DNA from: UBA11865 sp963749825
GTDB taxonomy: Bacteria; Chloroflexota; Anaerolineae; Promineifilales; Promineifilaceae
Reading direction: 5' to 3'
DNA length: 64,000 nucleotides
NCBI GenBank assembly: GCA_963749825.1
Contig: CAVVOI010000013.1
Location: forward strand, 62,001 to 126,000
The notes beneath the pieces were generated by a model. It saw nothing but the letters and a program-made list of their open reading frames with translations, was not told the DNA's origin and searched no databases. Shown here in pieces: positions 63,555-64,000 of the stretch. Each line of letters starts with the position of its first letter. Position 1 is the stretch's first letter. Position numbers and translations under genes: made by a program.

Positions 63555-64000
63555 ATGACTGATCCGTTGAGCAATTGGGGTCGATGGGGTCCTGAAGACG
63601 AAAAAGGTGCATTAAACCTCATTACTCCAAGGCTGATCATACAAGCAACCCGCTTGGTTAAGACTGGTGCAGTTTATAGCCTAGCAATGCCTTTAGAAGC
63701 CGCAGGGCCGCAGTGGCCAACTCGTCACAAAACTTGGAAAACTACCAGTTATAGAAGCCTCTCAGGTCAAGGTGTGGCAGACGATATTGTGAGCATGCAT
63801 TCGCATTCCGGCACCCATATTGATGCTCTTTGTCACGTTTGGTACCACAATCAGCTTTACAATGGTTTTGATGTCAAAGAACATATCAGCTCTCGTGGCG
63901 CGACGCGCAACGCGATCGAAAACGTACCGGCGATAGCCGGGCGTGGTGTGTTGCTGGATATCGCCAGTTGGAAAGGGGTTGAACATCTCGATTTAGGTGA
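63555..64000 (+). CDS. Cyclase family protein (kynurenine formamidase-like), partial
   Basis: ATG at 63555 behind GAGGAAAG; 148 codons to the window edge without a stop. NWGRWGPEDEKGALNLIT and the metal-binding motif HSHSGTHIDALCHV (HxGTHxDxxxH) place it in PF04199, the Mn/Zn-dependent hydrolases such as arylformamidase and isatin hydrolase. GRGVLLDIASWKG is the following conserved strand. Substrate cannot be told from half the gene. Confidence 0.88.
   Translation, partial: MTDPLSNWGRWGPEDEKGALNLITPRLIIQATRLVKTGAVYSLAMPLEAAGPQWPTRHKTWKTTSYRSLSGQGVADDIVSMHSHSGTHIDALCHVWYHNQLYNGFDVKEHISSRGATRNAIENVPAIAGRGVLLDIASWKGVEHLDLG

Noticed and set aside
1..64000. CRISPR arrays, rRNA genes or a replication origin
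   Set aside because: No regularly spaced identical repeats, no rRNA-like sequence, and no DnaA-box cluster was seen on reading both strands.

Overview
The window reads as a chromosomal segment of an uncultured-type bacterium, most likely Chloroflexota (Anaerolineae/Caldilineae-like). That placement is an inference from the gene mixture: 3b and 4 [NiFe]-hydrogenases, a cyclic beta-glucan synthase, a CbpM-type chaperone operon and a CoxMSL-type hydroxylase. No rRNA or other strong taxonomic marker is present.

Layout. 0-1.8 kb (+): a TspO-like membrane protein and an anchored alpha/beta hydrolase. 1.8-2.65 kb: no convincing gene, but one copy of a dispersed repeat ending in a tRNA-like fold. 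2.65-42.3 kb is a long block almost entirely on the minus strand. Read in the direction of transcription from high to low coordinates it holds: a universal stress protein; a giant cyclic beta-glucan synthase gene broken by about four clustered frameshifts (41.3-32.8 kb); a PhoR/PhoP-like pair (32.1-29.3); a USP-NptA-USP-solute binding protein-response regulator operon (29.2-24.4); pstSCAB (24.2-20.6); a histidine-kinase paralogue whose phospho-acceptor His is Asn; a pentapeptide-repeat protein; ten genes of a membrane-bound group 4 [NiFe]-hydrogenase (19.1-10.95); one HycI-type maturation protease; the four genes of a soluble group 3b NAD(P)-linked hydrogenase, hydB-G-D-A (10.5-6.46); and three signalling genes (6.4-2.65). 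Start/stop overlaps tie most of the hydrogenase genes into one transcriptional unit. Direct repeats of GTAACA type at about 11-bp spacing, resembling Pho boxes, lie upstream of pstS, the USP/NptA operon and the degenerate kinase that heads the hydrogenase operon. This suggests coupling of phosphate limitation to H2 metabolism.

42.3-47 kb (-): a second repeat copy abutting a metallo-beta-lactamase fragment, then a three-subunit molybdenum hydroxylase of unknown substrate. 47.5-50.6 kb (+) looks like a decayed integron cassette array without an integrase: a toxin-antitoxin remnant, two DUF1801-type genes, one convincing attC and one degenerate attC, and a broken VOC gene hit by a degenerate IS630-family element with an A AAA AAC slippery site. 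50.8-53.9 kb: the third repeat copy, then a chaperone operon (grpE, cbpA-like dnaJ, cbpM) whose dnaK is reduced to about 14 codons fused to a thioredoxin-like co-chaperone fragment.

53.9-60.3 kb: a D-lactate dehydrogenase pseudogene, DoxX, DUF429, an ATP10-like protein, an SDR/DUF2867 protein with two tiny overlapping membrane ORFs, and a divergent iron-sulfur photolyase. 60.4-63.5 kb is a graveyard of fragments (SDR, two transposases, NhaC antiporter, serine hydrolase) around one intact 62-residue exported peptide gene with a clear terminator. The window ends inside a cyclase-family gene.
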